A stretch of 64,000 nucleotides of DNA from Hyaloscypha bicolor E. Lineage: Eukaryota; Ascomycota; Leotiomycetes; Helotiales; Hyaloscyphaceae. Positions 1 through 13,204 of this stretch are shown in pieces. A program made the translations under genes and the position numbers. The stretch is taken from NCBI RefSeq assembly GCF_002865645.1, contig NW_020194519.1, positions 741,542-805,541 of the forward strand, read 5' to 3'. Under the pieces are notes generated by a model. That model had not been told where the DNA came from, did not search any database, and worked only from the letters and a program-made list of their open reading frames with translations. Position 1 is the stretch's first letter, and each line of letters opens with the position of its first letter.

Positions 1-1250
1 CTTAAGAACTTCAAGAATTTAAAAGAAAGTATTTTTTAAAAGAGTTTTATAGAAGTTATTTCTAGTATTAAATAGAAATAAAATAGAATAATTAAATAAC
101 TAACTGTTTTAGTATTTAGTAAAATCAAATATTCTTCTTATTTATATAACTAAATTATAAATAATAGAACTAATAGATATTCTTTTTTTAATATAGTATA
201 ATTAAACCTTAATAAAATTAAGTATTTTTCTTACTTATATAACCGAATTATAGATAATAGAATTAATAGTTATTTTTTCTTTAACTAAAATAATAGCTTT
301 GCTTCTAAATAACTAAATTTTAGGTAAATATAGCTTAATTCTTTCTAATTTATATATATAAACTAATTAGTATTAGTTTACTAGAAATATATAATACTAT
401 TATATAATTATAAAATACTATTTATATAAATTAGTAAAGTTATTATTCCGAAATAGAAATTATAATATTATAGTATTAATATATAATTCCTAAATTTACT
501 AAGCCTAAAGAAGTCTAGTCTACTAGTTAAATTACTAATAAAATATAAGGTTATATAACTATATCTCATATTTTATATTCTATTACTTATATTCTATTAT
601 TTATATCTTATATTTTATATCTTGTAATTATATATATAATTTCTAAAGAAATAGCTATACTAATAATTTTATATTTTATATTTTATATTTCGAGTTCTAT
701 AATTATATATATATAATTCTTAAAGAAATAGCTATATTAATAATTAAATATTTCTTTAAAAAAATTTATTTATAAAATAATAATTAATTCTTTTAAAAAA
801 GCTTTTTATAATAAAAAAAGTAATTCTAGTTCAATTTTAGTAAATTTTTAATAAAATAAAATAATTAAAAGTTTAGAAACTATATAAATAGTATTATAAG
901 AATTATATAATTATAGAAAAATAAAAAAATATATAATAAAATACTAAAATATATAAATAAATAAAAAATAATTTAGAAAATATAATAATAGAATTAATAT
1001 AATAATTAAGAATTTAAAGTTTAAAGAATCTTATATATTAGAAAATATTAAATTATAAAATAAAATAGAAAAAATGCCTTAATTTTTAGTATTATTTTAT
1101 ATAAGTAATTCCGGCTTAGCTTTATTTTATATCTATTTCTAATATTCTATTTTTAATAAATTATATCTTTATACTAGCTATTATATTATTTCTTTTTCTA
1201 AAAAGAAATCTAAATACTCTTATTTAAGGAATTATTTAGCTATATTTAAT
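1..1250. other. RIP-degraded AT-rich DNA, no gene recognised
   Basis: Almost pure A/T with TA dominant and CA/TG nearly absent, as expected after repeat-induced point mutation. No reading frame of useful length and no protein similarity could be recognised on either strand. It probably descends from transposons but nothing diagnostic remains. Confidence 0.7.
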
Positions 1251-1735
1251 AATCAGACGGCGAACTAGCTATTGTTTTCGGGGGGGTTTGGCCGCTGCTT
1301 TTAGTAGCCGACTTGCCAAAATCTCGCATTGCTCTAATACTCGTATACCTAGTAGCCAAGGCGGCACGACCCTAGCCGACTATAGGAACACCCAAAATTA
1401 ATAACTGCTTTTCTGTTCTCGTTTCTACTTTTTAATAAGCCTGAGCCTTTTTAGGGAGCAGAAAATAGATGTCTACTATTTACTAGGTAACTTAAGATAG
1501 TGGCTATCCTATATCTTTGCTTATCCTCTCTTCCTTCTCTATCTTCTTTTCTCTAAACCTCTTATACTTAACTATTATTTTCTCTTACTCTACCTTTCCT
1601 CTCTCCCTCTGCTACTATTACTTGGGTAGCAGGCTTCTCTTTAATATCTTCTGCCTTACTTCTTTTCTTTTAATTACTATTACTATTATCTCCTTTAGCT
1701 AATCTAGTTAATATGCGTTATTACTAATAACTAAT
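1251..1735. other. 5' flank of the decayed DUF3435 gene
   Basis: This stretch is clearly less AT-rich than the DNA to its left, with a run of seven G near 1283 and several CG-rich words up to about 1400. It lies directly upstream of the DUF3435 relic and may be its promoter or the end of the mobile element. A 61-codon open frame at 1517-1702 is a hydrophobic, low-complexity translation of pyrimidine-rich DNA and is not called. No terminal repeat was found. Confidence 0.4.
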
Positions 1736-4327
1736 ACCAAGCTCTTCTTCCTCCTCCGCTAGTAATAGGTCAGATATTAAGAGCTACTTTAATATAGGGA
1801 ATAAGCAAGAGGAGACTAATATCGAGACCGAGCTAACGGGTATTAATACTAATATTAACGGAGATAATGAGTCAGACCTGCCAGATCTAGAGTAGCTTAC
1901 TTGTAAGGATAATACTAATACTATACTAATAGATATTAATACTAATATTAATAAGGCAGATCTGGCGTAAATTACTAGAGAGAAGAATGCCTACTTGCTA
2001 AAGTACTACCTTAATTAAGAGAATAACTCTAACGAATCCGAGAATAAAGAGAAGAACTATAGTAATAGTAGTCTCTTTCTCCTTAATATAATTAAGGGAT
2101 AGTTCTATTAGTATATACCCTATTCCTCTTTTGCCTATTATTTTTTACTATTAAATTACTAATCTGACTTTCTTTATAAATACTATAAATATATATAAAA
2201 GAATCCTGCCCGGATAATATAGGCTATCTCTTACTATATCCTTAAGGCCTTCTTTAAATAGATATTAAATTAATATCAGGGGAAGAGTGAGAGGAGGCTT
2301 GCCGGTATTAAGTTAGCTAGTATATTCGGGACATACTAGAAGGTCTTCCGGCTCATATATAAACAAGTAACTAGGGAGAAGATTAAGGGAAAGGTAAACT
2401 ATTACATATACTAGGTAAGTAGTGCTTCTTGTCTTCCCGCTTAATCCAGTCCGAATAATTACAGATAAGAGGCTAATAAATGTCCTCCGTTACAGGTTCT
2501 TAGGAAGCTAGTAAAGAAATATTACTTAATAATAAAGAAGTATAATAATACGGTAATATATATTAAGGATCTGGCCGGTATCCTATAGACTAACTTAATA
2601 ATAACAAAGCAGAGGTATATTTACGGCTAGTACCGTATCGAGACTAGCCTCTTTAGCAAGCTAGATATATTCTCCGGAAACCGACCTTTAGTGCTCCTGA
2701 ACCTCCGCTATAGTAATATTGTGGTAAACCTGCTCCGGGACCCTAGTGGCAGGCTCTATTAGATCCTAATTAAGTTTACGTACGAGTTTATAAAGAAGTA
2801 TCTTGGTACGAAAGAAGTATAAGTTTTACCTGGGCCCTTTCTTATTCCCCTAACCCTTTCTTCTATTCTAGTGAGACGTATAGCTTACAGAGAATCTAGG
2901 AATATGTTTCTACTTCCCGAGATTATCTTTAATCCGTCTCTGGTTCTTAGTCCGTACGTTACTCTCCTGGGCCTCATTTTTACTAATAACGCATTCTTGG
3001 CCCCGAGTCTCACATTAGCTAAGAGAATTAGCGAGCTAGATATCTTGCCTGGCTATAAGTAGCTGCCCTTATATCTAAAGCCGGAACTAGCTAATATCCC
3101 CGTCTTCTGCAAGTCTATTAGTATGCCCTATAGGTAGGAGATCTCGCCTGACTAGTAATTACTATATATGACTCTCTTAAAATAAATAAAGCGGCTTGGC
3201 ATACTTACTAGGTTTCCCTAGATTACACGTTTATACTACCTCTAATATAGTATGAGTAATGCCTTTAACTAGAGTAGTGAGTATCCTATAGCCCCCTTCT
3301 CGTAACCCCGCCCCTTCCCGCCGCGCGACATACTAACTATAAATAGATAGGTAATATAAGTAATGTGCTCTAGAATATAATTATGTAATATACTAAGATT
3401 AATACCTTTATTAAGTACTACCTCCGGCGGAAGGTTACTACTAATACTCGAGCTATTATCTCTGGCTATAAACCTTAGTATAACCTAATACGGGCGGCCT
3501 ATTAGATAACTCGCTAGATTAATCCTGACCGGCCGCAAGAACTTATACCCGAGAAATCCCTGTCTATTAATTAGGATCCCGCCATCCGCCGCCTTATTAT
3601 AAAGCGGGAGAAGTAAAAGTACCGCTTCCAGGGTACGGTAATATAATAGCCCATATACCGGATTATTGGCTATGTAATCTTTAATACCAGGCAGTAGCTA
3701 AGAGCTGCGCTTCTCAAGTACCTTTAAGACTGCTAGAATCTGGAATACCCGGTAAATAAGATTAAGCAGTAGCTCTCTGGGCTCAAGCTTAGCCAGGATA
3801 TAAAGACTACCTTAGACGAGAATAATAAGATACCCCTGATCCAGAAGTACTTAGCCGAGATAATAATAATACTTCCGGGAATAACTATTAAAGAAGAGTT
3901 CCGCCGGCGTAATATGGCTATTAATATAGTTACTGCCTACTACTATTTCTAGGAGAGGGAAGCTACTACCTGACCGCATGCGAGGCTATCTACGTAAAGG
4001 GCAAGTCCAATACTATTAAAGGAGGCTAACCCGTAGCTGGTAGCTACTAAGGCCGAGAAGCAAGTATTAAGGGATACTATATTATTAGTATTTATAGAAA
4101 AGAGAACTATTACCTACTTCCTTTACTTAGGGAAATAGAGCTTGCTATTCGAAAAGCGTACCTATAAGTTTACTAAGCCAGGAGACTTAATAAAGTACTT
4201 TAAGCGGAAGTATTTAGCTAATATTAAAGAAGGAAATCTGCTTGAGTATAAAATCTATTAAATATCTCTCGAGTATAAGATATATTTTTAGAATTATATA
4301 GAGTATATTTATGGAACTATATTCTAA
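1735..4327 (+). pseudogene. DUF3435 tyrosine-recombinase (Starship captain-like), RIP-inactivated
   Basis: DUF3435 proteins are Crypton-like tyrosine recombinases, and some are the 'captains' that mobilise fungal Starship elements. The translated relic follows the family from end to end: a Ser-rich and acidic N-terminus, LKAFFK near 2240, a block near 2560-2680, the best-kept core at 2871-3062 (EIIFNPSLVLSPYV), LPLYLKPELANIPVF at 3063-3107, then the recombinase C-terminus. The family's GHASSDTFLKHY motif is present as a damaged copy at about 3384-3421; its His reads Tyr, but the candidate nucleophile Tyr (3419-3421) remains. A C-terminal zinc-finger-like tail runs to a stop at 4325-4327. An intron is still readable at 3277-3350 (GTGAGT, TACTAAC, ATAG) and splicing it restores the frame. 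Many TAG/TAA codons replace Gln/Trp/Arg, so it is inactive. Start is approximate. Confidence 0.85.
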
Positions 4328-5380
4328 TACTTTAATAATATATTTAGAGTATATAGCTATATGGCTTGACCTTTTATTTTCCTTCTTTCTCCCTCTATTA
4401 TTAGGTATTTGGGTATAAATTAGCGGTAGTACTATATATCTTTTATTAATCCAAATATATAACCTTGGATATCTATAGTTCTTTCTTCTTATTTTTATAT
4501 ACTTATATATTTAGTAATTAAGATAGTTACGTAAATGAGAGGTTTAGTAAGTTTAGTAATCTATAGGCAAGAAATCTATGCTTTTATATCAGATATATTT
4601 ACTAAATTATATAGAGAAATGTTATGGTATAGTCTTATGGTATATTACTTGAAATTAGTATTATATAATATATAGTTTAATTTTATTAACTTGGTTAGAA
4701 GAGATATATGGGGAAACGGGATTAATATTTAGGCGGTATAGGCTCTTTATCTTTAACGTTATTATTTAGCTCTTTTCTTCTGGGGTACTTTAGGTAGCGT
4801 TTATAGAAGGCTTGGGGCTAGTTCTTTCCGGGTAGTTAAATCTCATTACTATTAGTTATAGGAGTATGGAAAATTAACGCGTATTAATATATAATAATAA
4901 GTACTAAGGTCCTTATAAACTTAATAGGTAAAGGGTATCTATTATTAGCTATTTATAGCATATAATTAACTAGTGCTTTCTTTTCCTAAGAAGTAAGGTA
5001 TTATTATTTAGTGCCTTTTTATTAGATTAATAGATAGCTATAGTTATAATACTATAAGGTAGTCTCGGGCATTTCGCTTAGTCTAGAAAGAGTAATATAG
5101 GTATTGCTTTTTAAATAACCGAATTAATTAAGAATAGCTATAGCTAGATTAATTTTCGAAAGTATAGCTATAGCTTTAAACTATAAAGAAGTATTAAGGG
5201 CGCAATTATTAACTTTAATTAATTATTACCTAATATTTCAGGCATAAACTACCTATACTCTAATATTGGGTCCTTAGTATTTTACTAGCCCTACTTTCTT
5301 ACCTATAGCTTGCTCTTGAAATTCATATAAGTTTATCTGAGATATTTCTTTATCTAGAATAATTAAATAAGCCTCTTATT
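4328..5380. other. RIP-degraded spacer between DUF3435 and NLR relics
   Basis: AT-rich, RIP-like DNA with no recognisable protein remnant in either orientation. It probably holds the promoter of the NLR relic that follows and the 3' flank of the DUF3435 relic. No repeat or terminal structure was seen. Confidence 0.5.
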
Positions 5381-8300
5381 ATTCGCGCTTAGAGATATAT
5401 CTTTTATAACTTAAAACTAATAGTAAATTCGGCTTAACTAAGGACCTAATTAATAATATCTTATATTATATAATATTTTCGTATATTTAGGGAAATAATA
5501 ATAAAGAAGTTATTTTTAAAGACTTGGTAAAAGGTCTTAGAAATACTAAGGCTAGAGATTAAAAGATCTAGTTCTATATAGAATAAGCTACTTATAATAG
5601 TCTATAGTATTTCTAGGTAAATACTTATTATATTAATAAATCGAATAATACCGAGCTCTTAGAGGCTATTAACTCTATATTTTACTAGTATTATAATATA
5701 GCCAAATATTATATATATTTATTAGATGTTTTAATAAATAGCTATAATTAGAATAATCTATTTCCCTAGTTATAGGAAGCGGCCTTTCGAGAAAGTAAAT
5801 AGTTTATCCGGGGCTAGATACTATAAGAGCTTATTACTTTATTATTAGTTGAATTCTTCTTTTTAGAGGGCAAGCTACTTAGTAATAAGAAGTTATTAGA
5901 ATAATAAGTTTATAAGATAATAGGATTAGCCTTCCGGGCTCTTTAGGGAAGTGCTTTATTTAAATTCAGTATTAATAAGTAAATGTTATGGGTAGAAAAG
6001 CGTGAAATAAAGCGCGAAAAGAATAAGGCTTACTTTTTACTAGGTATTTTTAATATATATATGCCGCTTATTTATAGTAAGGGAATGAAAAATGCGTTTT
6101 GCTAGCTTTATAAAGAGATTAATAAGTATTTAAGTATTAATTATTTAAGGCTACTTTTATTCGAAATCTCTATATAGGATAGTAAGTCTATAATAAGGGA
6201 TTTCTCTGCATTATATCTATAGTAAAAACAAAATACTAACTAGTAACTAATAGTTAGATAACTTGCTTAATAGTTTACTATTCGTTATTAATATATTCTT
6301 TAATTTATATTATAGATAATATAAATCTATTTGCCTTAATAATACCCGCGTTAATATTCTTTATAAGATATATATATAGGCTAATAAATAAGATAAGCGG
6401 TATATTTTCTAGCTAAATAGCTTAGCTAAAACGGGAAAGTTAATTATTACTTATACTATTACCTGGAGATACTTTAAGAAGAACTGGCTTGGGGCTAGCT
6501 TTTTCTTTATAAAAAGTAGTAGAGATATAGGCCACGCTAGAAAGTTTATTATAAGTATTATTATATAGCTTGCGAGTAGTATACCTACTTTCCATTAATA
6601 TATTTATAATACTATTATAGAATAGAGTAATATTATAAACTAGTTACTTAGGGACTAATAGTACTAGCTTGTTCTCTATCTATTATTAAAGCTAGATAGT
6701 AATAGCTACTATTTCTCGTATGTTCTAGTAATTAATACGCTTAATAAATATAATAATAATAATAATATTTAGACTATTCTCTAACTCTTAGCTAAAGCTT
6801 AATTATTAAAAATAGTCCAATTATAAGTCTTCTTAATAAGTAGACCTGAGATACTAATATAATATAGCTTTTTCTAAATACCTGAGACCAAATACCGCGA
6901 CTTTATTCTTTATAATATATTACTATTAATTATTAATTATAATATCCGTATTTTCCTAGAGTATGACTTAAGACTTATTAGCCAAGAATAATCTCTGGAT
7001 ACTAACTGGCCGGGTAATAAGACAGTTTAATATCTAGTCCGGAATATAAGTAAATTATTTATCTAGGTAATAACTACTTATTATTTTATTTATAAGAAGA
7101 AGCAATTTATACCTAAAAGGCTAGATATAATTCTTAAGAATAGTAGTAGTAATATTATAGTACCGGAAAAGTACCTTAACTAGATTTATATTACTATTCT
7201 CGAATATTCTATTATTCCAGAATATACAAATAAAGAGAAAAAAGAGTTATATTATATACTAAGACATATCCTTAGAAGTATAGCTATTCTTTTCTTACTG
7301 CTTTTTATATACTTCTTAAGCAGGCTACTATATATTATAAAGAAGGATATTAACTAAACCCTAGAGGATTTATACTTTGTCTTAGATATTTCAAAGAACT
7401 AGACTTGCTTGCTTTATCTCTATTACTCTTTATTTTAGGACTTTTTCCTTAATAATAATAGGTATAAGGATTCAAACTTCTGGGTAAACAAAAAGTAAGC
7501 ATATTAGATATTAGCTTATAGTTATATATAGCTTATATTAACTTCTCTAAAGTAAGACATCTATAGCCTAGATACTTCAGGCATGCTTATAACTGAACTT
7601 GCGAGTATTTAAGTAAAGTAGTATATTTCTCCTAAAGTTTAGTATATATGTCTTTACTAGATTTAATATTTTTATAAAGGCAGTGCTTAGCTTCGCGATA
7701 ATAATCAAGTATATTAGTTCCTATAAGAGTATCTTCTTTATTAGCTTGAAGCTCTTGGTTAGATATAGAAGGTTTCTAAAGGAATTAATACTATTATTTC
7801 TTTGGAGTCTATTATTACCGTGAGCTAGCTTCTAACATAATACGAATATTTAGCTAATATATAATTCAGGTAAGTGAGTGTTCCCGGCTGTCCGAATTTG
7901 TCTATAATATAAGGCAATTCGTTTTCTATAACCGGCTAGTAATTGAGTAGGCTCCTTTTTAGATATACTATAGTGTGCTTATATTTGCGCTAGTAATAAG
8001 TATAGTAAAGAAGTAGTTTAAAGACTACGTGCCTTAATAGATATGAAGGTTACCGGAGGTCGAGAGTAATTAGAATGCCTTGCTATAAATACTCGAGGGC
8101 TACTCGAGCTAGGTTAGCGCCATAGTCTTCTCGCCAGACGGCATGCTACTAGTATTAGTATTAGGGGACAAGACGGTCCGGCTATGGGACGCTGGCTCGG
8201 GAGCGGCCCTATAGATACTTGAGGGCCATGCCGGCTTTATCTAGGCTATTGTGTTTTCGCCAGACGGTCGGCACGTAGTATCTGCTTTAGATAACGAGAC

Positions 8301-9891
8301 AGTGCGGCTCTGGGACACGGTAATAGGGATGGTACTTTGGATACTCGAGGGCTATTTATTATTAGTTAGTGCCTTGGCCTTCTCGCCAGACGGCAAGCTA
8401 CTAGCGTCGGCCTCATATAATTAGACAATATAGCTCTGGGACACGGTAATAGGTACCGGGCATTAGCTCGAGGGCCATACTCGCCCGGTTATGGCTGCTA
8501 TATTCTCTCTAGGCAGCCAGCACGTGGCATTAGTTTCGGATAACGAGATAGTGCGTCTCTGGGACACGGCGACAGGGACCGCACTTTGGACGCTTGAGGG
8601 ACATAGTAATAGAGTCGAGGCAGTCATATTCTCGCCGGACGGCTAGCAGGTGGCGTTAGCTTTAAATAATCAAATAATACGGCTCTGGAACCTAGAGACG
8701 GGAATTACGCTATAGATATTTGAGGGTTATACTTCTTTAGTCGCGGCCGTCGCGGCCGTCGCGTTCTCGCCGGATGGCCAGCAGGTGGCGTTTGCGGATG
8801 ACCGGACCGTGCGGCTCTATAATAAAGGCACGGGGATAGTACTATAGATACTCGAGGGCTATTCTCGCAAAGTTACAGCCGTTGTGTTTTTGCCGGATGG
8901 TAAGCAGGTGGTATTAGCTTTGAATAATGGGATAGTGCGGCTTTGGGATATCGTAATGAGTACTGCGGTATAAATAGTTAAAGGTCATACTTGCAGAATC
9001 ATGGCTATTATGGTATTAATAGAAGATAAATAAGTAGTATTGGCTTCAGATAACTATATAGTGCGGCTCTAGAATACGGTAACAGGGGCCGCGCTATAGA
9101 TACTCAAGGGCCATACTTACTTAGTTAGGGCCATTGCGTTCTTGCGGGGCGGCCAGCAGGTAGCGTCGGCTTTATATAACGGGATAATACTACTCTGGGA
9201 TACGGTAATAGGGATAGTGCTTCGGGTGCTCGAGGGACATATTCACGGTATAATGGCCGTTATGTTCTTGCCGGATGGCTAGTATATAGCATTAGCTTTA
9301 TATAACGGGATAGTATAACTCTGGGGCATAATAACGGGCATGGCGCTTTAGACTCTTGAGGGCCATACTCGGTTAATTAGGGCTATTATATTCTCGCCGG
9401 ATAGTAAGCAGGTAGTATTAGCTTTGAATAACTAGATAATATGTCTCTGGGATATAGTAAAAGGGACCACGCTATAGATACTTGAGGGTTATACTTACTA
9501 AGTCACGGCTATTATATTCTCGCCAGACGGCAAGCAAGTAGCTTTAGCTTTAAAGGACATAATAGTCAAGTTATAGAATACCGGTTCAGGAGCGGCTCTA
9601 TAAATTCTCGAGCTTAATACTACTATTCTGACTCTTGTGTTTTCTAATAATAGGACCTTTATCTAGACTAATAAGGGATTATTATATATAATATTTCTTT
9701 CTAATAATATATCTCGGCCAAATCTCCCGCGCTCTATATTTATTAATAAGTAATAGGTAGGTTTAGATAAGGAAAATTTACTTTAGCTTCCTTTTAATTA
9801 TTAGCCAAGCTATATTACTATTTACGGAAGCATTATTGCTTTCGGGTATAGGTCCGGTTAGGTATTAATTATGGAATTTGCTTTCTAAAGT
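5381..9891 (+). pseudogene. HET-NACHT-WD40 NLR (HNWD family, het-e/het-d type), RIP-inactivated
   Basis: HNWD proteins are STAND/NLR receptors that trigger heterokaryon-incompatibility cell death. All three domains can be read in order. The HET domain (about 5400-6150) retains FKDLVKG, a degraded DTCCIDKSNNTELSEAINS-type block, REIKREKNKAYFLLGIF and MPLIYSKG. The NACHT domain has a degraded Walker A (LNSLAKTGK for the usual LNGLAGTGK) near 6410-6445 and LGASFFF near 6500. The WD40 domain (about 8085-9620) has about 12 repeats of 42 residues (126 bp) with FSPDG, TVRLWD and LEGH signatures. A C-terminal tail ends near 9891. The start codon seems mutated (ATT at 5381). TAG codons sit at Trp and Gln positions throughout, so the gene is dead. 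The WD40 part is less AT-rich than its surroundings. Confidence 0.93.
8085..9620 (+). repeat. WD40-coding tandem repeat, 126 bp period, about 12 units
   Basis: Near-identical 42-codon units follow each other in frame inside the NLR relic; each contains a FSPDG strand and a RLWD ending. High similarity between units is typical of HNWD genes, whose repeats evolve by unequal exchange and diversify recognition. Units are now individually disrupted by TAG codons in place of Trp/Gln. Confidence 0.85.
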
Positions 9892-12390
9892 TTCTCTTAT
9901 TCTTTTTACTACTAAACTCTATTATAACTAATATCTTTTATATTCTTCTGAGAAAAGCAAGAATAGTAATAGCTTATGAGAAATATTTAATTGAAAATAT
10001 AATGCCTTTCTAATTAATAATTCTAAAGTATATAGGTAAAGTATACGGGGCCTCGGGATATTAACGTGAAATATCTCTATTATAATTATATAACTCTGAC
10101 TTACTAGAGATGGCTTATAAACCCCGCCAGAAATGGATCTAGATTATTTTTTTATAAAGAGTTTATATAGGGCTCAATTATAGTCACGTGATTGTATTTG
10201 AGGCTGGCTAATTAATAAAGGTATAGTTCTCGGGTATTTTAGGCCATAATATATATATTAGCCATAATATGGCTAAGGAGGCTAATATAATAGTAATAAT
10301 AACTGAGAATATTTCTTGTTTATAGATCTTTAATATAAATTCCTATTTTACTTTAAATTAAAATAATTGAAAAAATACTAATATAGGAATTGAATTAGGT
10401 ATTCTTATTTATGCCCGAGATTTAAGTTATAAAGAACTTATTAGAGTATAGCAAATATATTACTTAAATGAAATTGGGTTAAAGTATTATAGACTTAAAA
10501 GTAATTTAATAAACTACTATAGAAGTTCTTAATACGAGATTAAATACCTAGGAAATAGAAATAATTAAGTATTATTTAAGAGAGTTTAGAACTACTTAAT
10601 TTTAATTTATATTGAGATTCTCGTAATTTAGTTAAAGTAGTTAAGTATATTACGGGACTTTTGCTTTATAGGAATATAGGTACTCCGGTATCTTGCGTTT
10701 ATATAATAATATCCGAGATAAATAAAATATGTTTTTTGAGAGAACATAAATTATTAAATTTATTTTAGCCTTAATTATCCTAACTCCTATATTTTGACCT
10801 CTATTCGGGCTCTTTCTAGTAATAGCTAGTCCGTTATAATATACTCACTATATATACTTCTTATAATAGTACTAGTAGGAGAGTATTATGGCTCTAGTAA
10901 GTCTAGTATAGCCAGATATTATATATGCTTGAATTAAGCCTCTAACCAAACTTCTAGACCCTTTACTTAAAGCTCTCGTAGCTAAATAACTAATTATCTT
11001 GATTTTTATAAAGCCAAGTAAATATCCTAATTATAGTAGAAGGCTACCGGTACTATTATTAGAAAGTGGCCCTTGTCTATTTGCTTTAAAGTCTCTCTGA
11101 GTAGTTTCATTTTATTCTTTTTACTATCTTATATGGTTTACTTACCAAGATAAAATATTACTTATAAGGAGTAGTATTTATGTATTTAGCTAAGGTATAG
11201 GCATTATTTAGTTACTTACTAAAGCATTAGTATTTCTCTCTATTACCTGCCGTTCTCTTTATATAAGTAATTGAGCTTTATAGTTATTATTTCTACTAGC
11301 CCGGGTATTCTCTTATATGCTAGTAATAGGGCTTATTTCCTGCTATACTTATATAGCTTGCGGAAGAGGAAGTTTATATTCTCCGCATGCTTTAATAAGT
11401 AATATAATAGGAACCCAATTTCTATATTTATAAAGATTAAATATTTACGCGAGATACTTGTAGCTTTAGCGTGTGAGGTATATATTAAAGGATTTGCTTT
11501 TAATAGGGAAGTTATATGTGCGGAGTTATATGACTTATATATTAAATATATAGTTAGTTCTTATATAGAACTAGTAGTTTATTCTCTTTTTCTTAAGGTA
11601 TAATGTTCCTATAAGGGCTGCTTCTAGATTAGTCAGAGAATTATATAATATTATTAAGTAATTAATTCTTCTATTTCTGCTTTCTTATTATTTTGAGGTA
11701 ACTTATAGTTTATTAACTTGGCTAATTTTTGTAATCTATTAAATATACTAGCCTATATAAAGGAATATATCTCATCTTGCTTAATCTTTAAAACTAATAC
11801 TAAGTAATTATAGTCTTCCTTAGTAAGCTCTTTATTAGAGTAATAAGAATCTCTAATATATATAATTATCCTAGTCTTATTCTTGTCTTTAGCTAGAAGC
11901 CATATAATATAATTTTTACCTAATTATTTAATTCTTATTTCTAGTCGCGGATTACGCTAAGTATTTAAAGATAATATATTAGATAAAGTCGCTTATTGCT
12001 TCTATTAATACTAAGTCCGAGGTATTACCACGTGATTGAGATTAATAATATTCTATTTAGATAAAAACAGAAACTAGGTAATAAGTCTAGTATCTTATTA
12101 CTATTTATTGCAATTTATGGCTTAATTTAGTAGTATAGTAGGGTAGGCCCGGTATTAATATTATAGTATATAGCGTGTATTTAGTTATAACGGAACTTTA
12201 GTAAATTTCTAGTTATATGACTTAATTATTTTTCCCTCTTTTACTTACTATAATCTTTTACTCTGGCTTTACTCGCTCTAGTCTAGTATAATACTTGAGA
12301 TTTCTATGCCCTGCTTTTATATTATACAGAAGCAGGTTTACTAGTACCGGATATAATAGTTACTAACTCCCTATTAGTTATGCCCCTTAT
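9892..12390. other. RIP-degraded DNA, unidentified
   Basis: AT-rich RIP-like sequence. Some stretches near 10700-12200 keep patches of coherent translation on the minus strand, but I could not match them to a family. A CACGTGAT motif occurs near 10184. No terminal repeats were recognised. Confidence 0.5.
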
Positions 12391-12394
12391 AATC

Positions 12395-12600
12395 TTTAAA
12401 ACTAGGGCTAGTAACTTATAATTTATTCTTTGGATAGTAGCCAGGACTTGAGATTAATAGAATTATATATAAAGTAATAACTAGTCTAATAGTTATAAAT
12501 AATAAGGGCTATATTAATATTATAGAACTCTGCCAGGTTATAAGCCTTATTAATTAAGATAAACTTCCGCTTACTTAATTTTTTACTTCTTTTTTTGGGT
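12395..12600 (-). pseudogene. MADS-box-like (SRF-type) fragment, decayed
   Basis: Read on the minus strand, this stretch gives a basic segment followed by KRKFILINKAYNLAEFY and NINIALIIYNY. That resembles the MADS-box pattern (basic helix, then a KKA-x-EL segment, then a hydrophobic strand). A second part continues with LKSWLLSKE. TAG/TAA codons interrupt it at probable Gln/Arg positions. It could be a short fungal SRF-like protein or a chance resemblance in decayed DNA. Boundaries are approximate. Confidence 0.45.
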
Positions 12601-13204
12601 AGCTTAATAGCTATAATATAGGAGATTATTCTTTAAATATTAAGAAAGTAAGGCATATAGTTCTTTAAATAATCTAAGCTTATATATCTAATACCGGAAA
12701 ATCTATAATAGAATATATAAAATAAATATATTTAAAATACTAAAAGTTAGAATTTAGTAGCTAGAAAAAGTTAAAAATAGAAAGTATATTCTTAATACGG
12801 ATTTATAACCTATATATTTTCGAAAAATAAGGAAATAATTTACTTATTACTTTTAAGAAAAGAAAAATAGATAAGTAATTTTATCTTTTAATTTCTAGGT
12901 AAGGTCTTTTCTTTAGCTAGTATTATAGGCATATACTTAATATAGTAGTAATAGGAAGCAAATAGTAAATGCTTATTAGTTAAAAATAGTATTTTACCGG
13001 ATATATATATAGCTAATTACGTTTTAAAGAAAATAATATAATATTTTTTTCTATATATCTTAATTAGCTTTTCTAAGGTTAAGTATAGGTTTTTCTCTAT
13101 AATTAAGATAGGCTCTCAAGTCTGGAATAGAAATATAGTAATTACGGGAGTTACTTACCTTACTTTAGTATTTAGGAAACTAGATAATATTTTCCTTTTT
13201 CCCT
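12601..13204. other. RIP-degraded DNA, no gene recognised
   Basis: AT-rich, no coherent frame recognised beyond the possible N-terminal extension of the MADS-like fragment on the minus strand. Nothing else was seen. Confidence 0.5.

Noticed and set aside
1517..1702. 61-codon plus-strand frame
   Set aside because: Hydrophobic low-complexity translation of pyrimidine-rich DNA, with no relation to the DUF3435 relic next to it.
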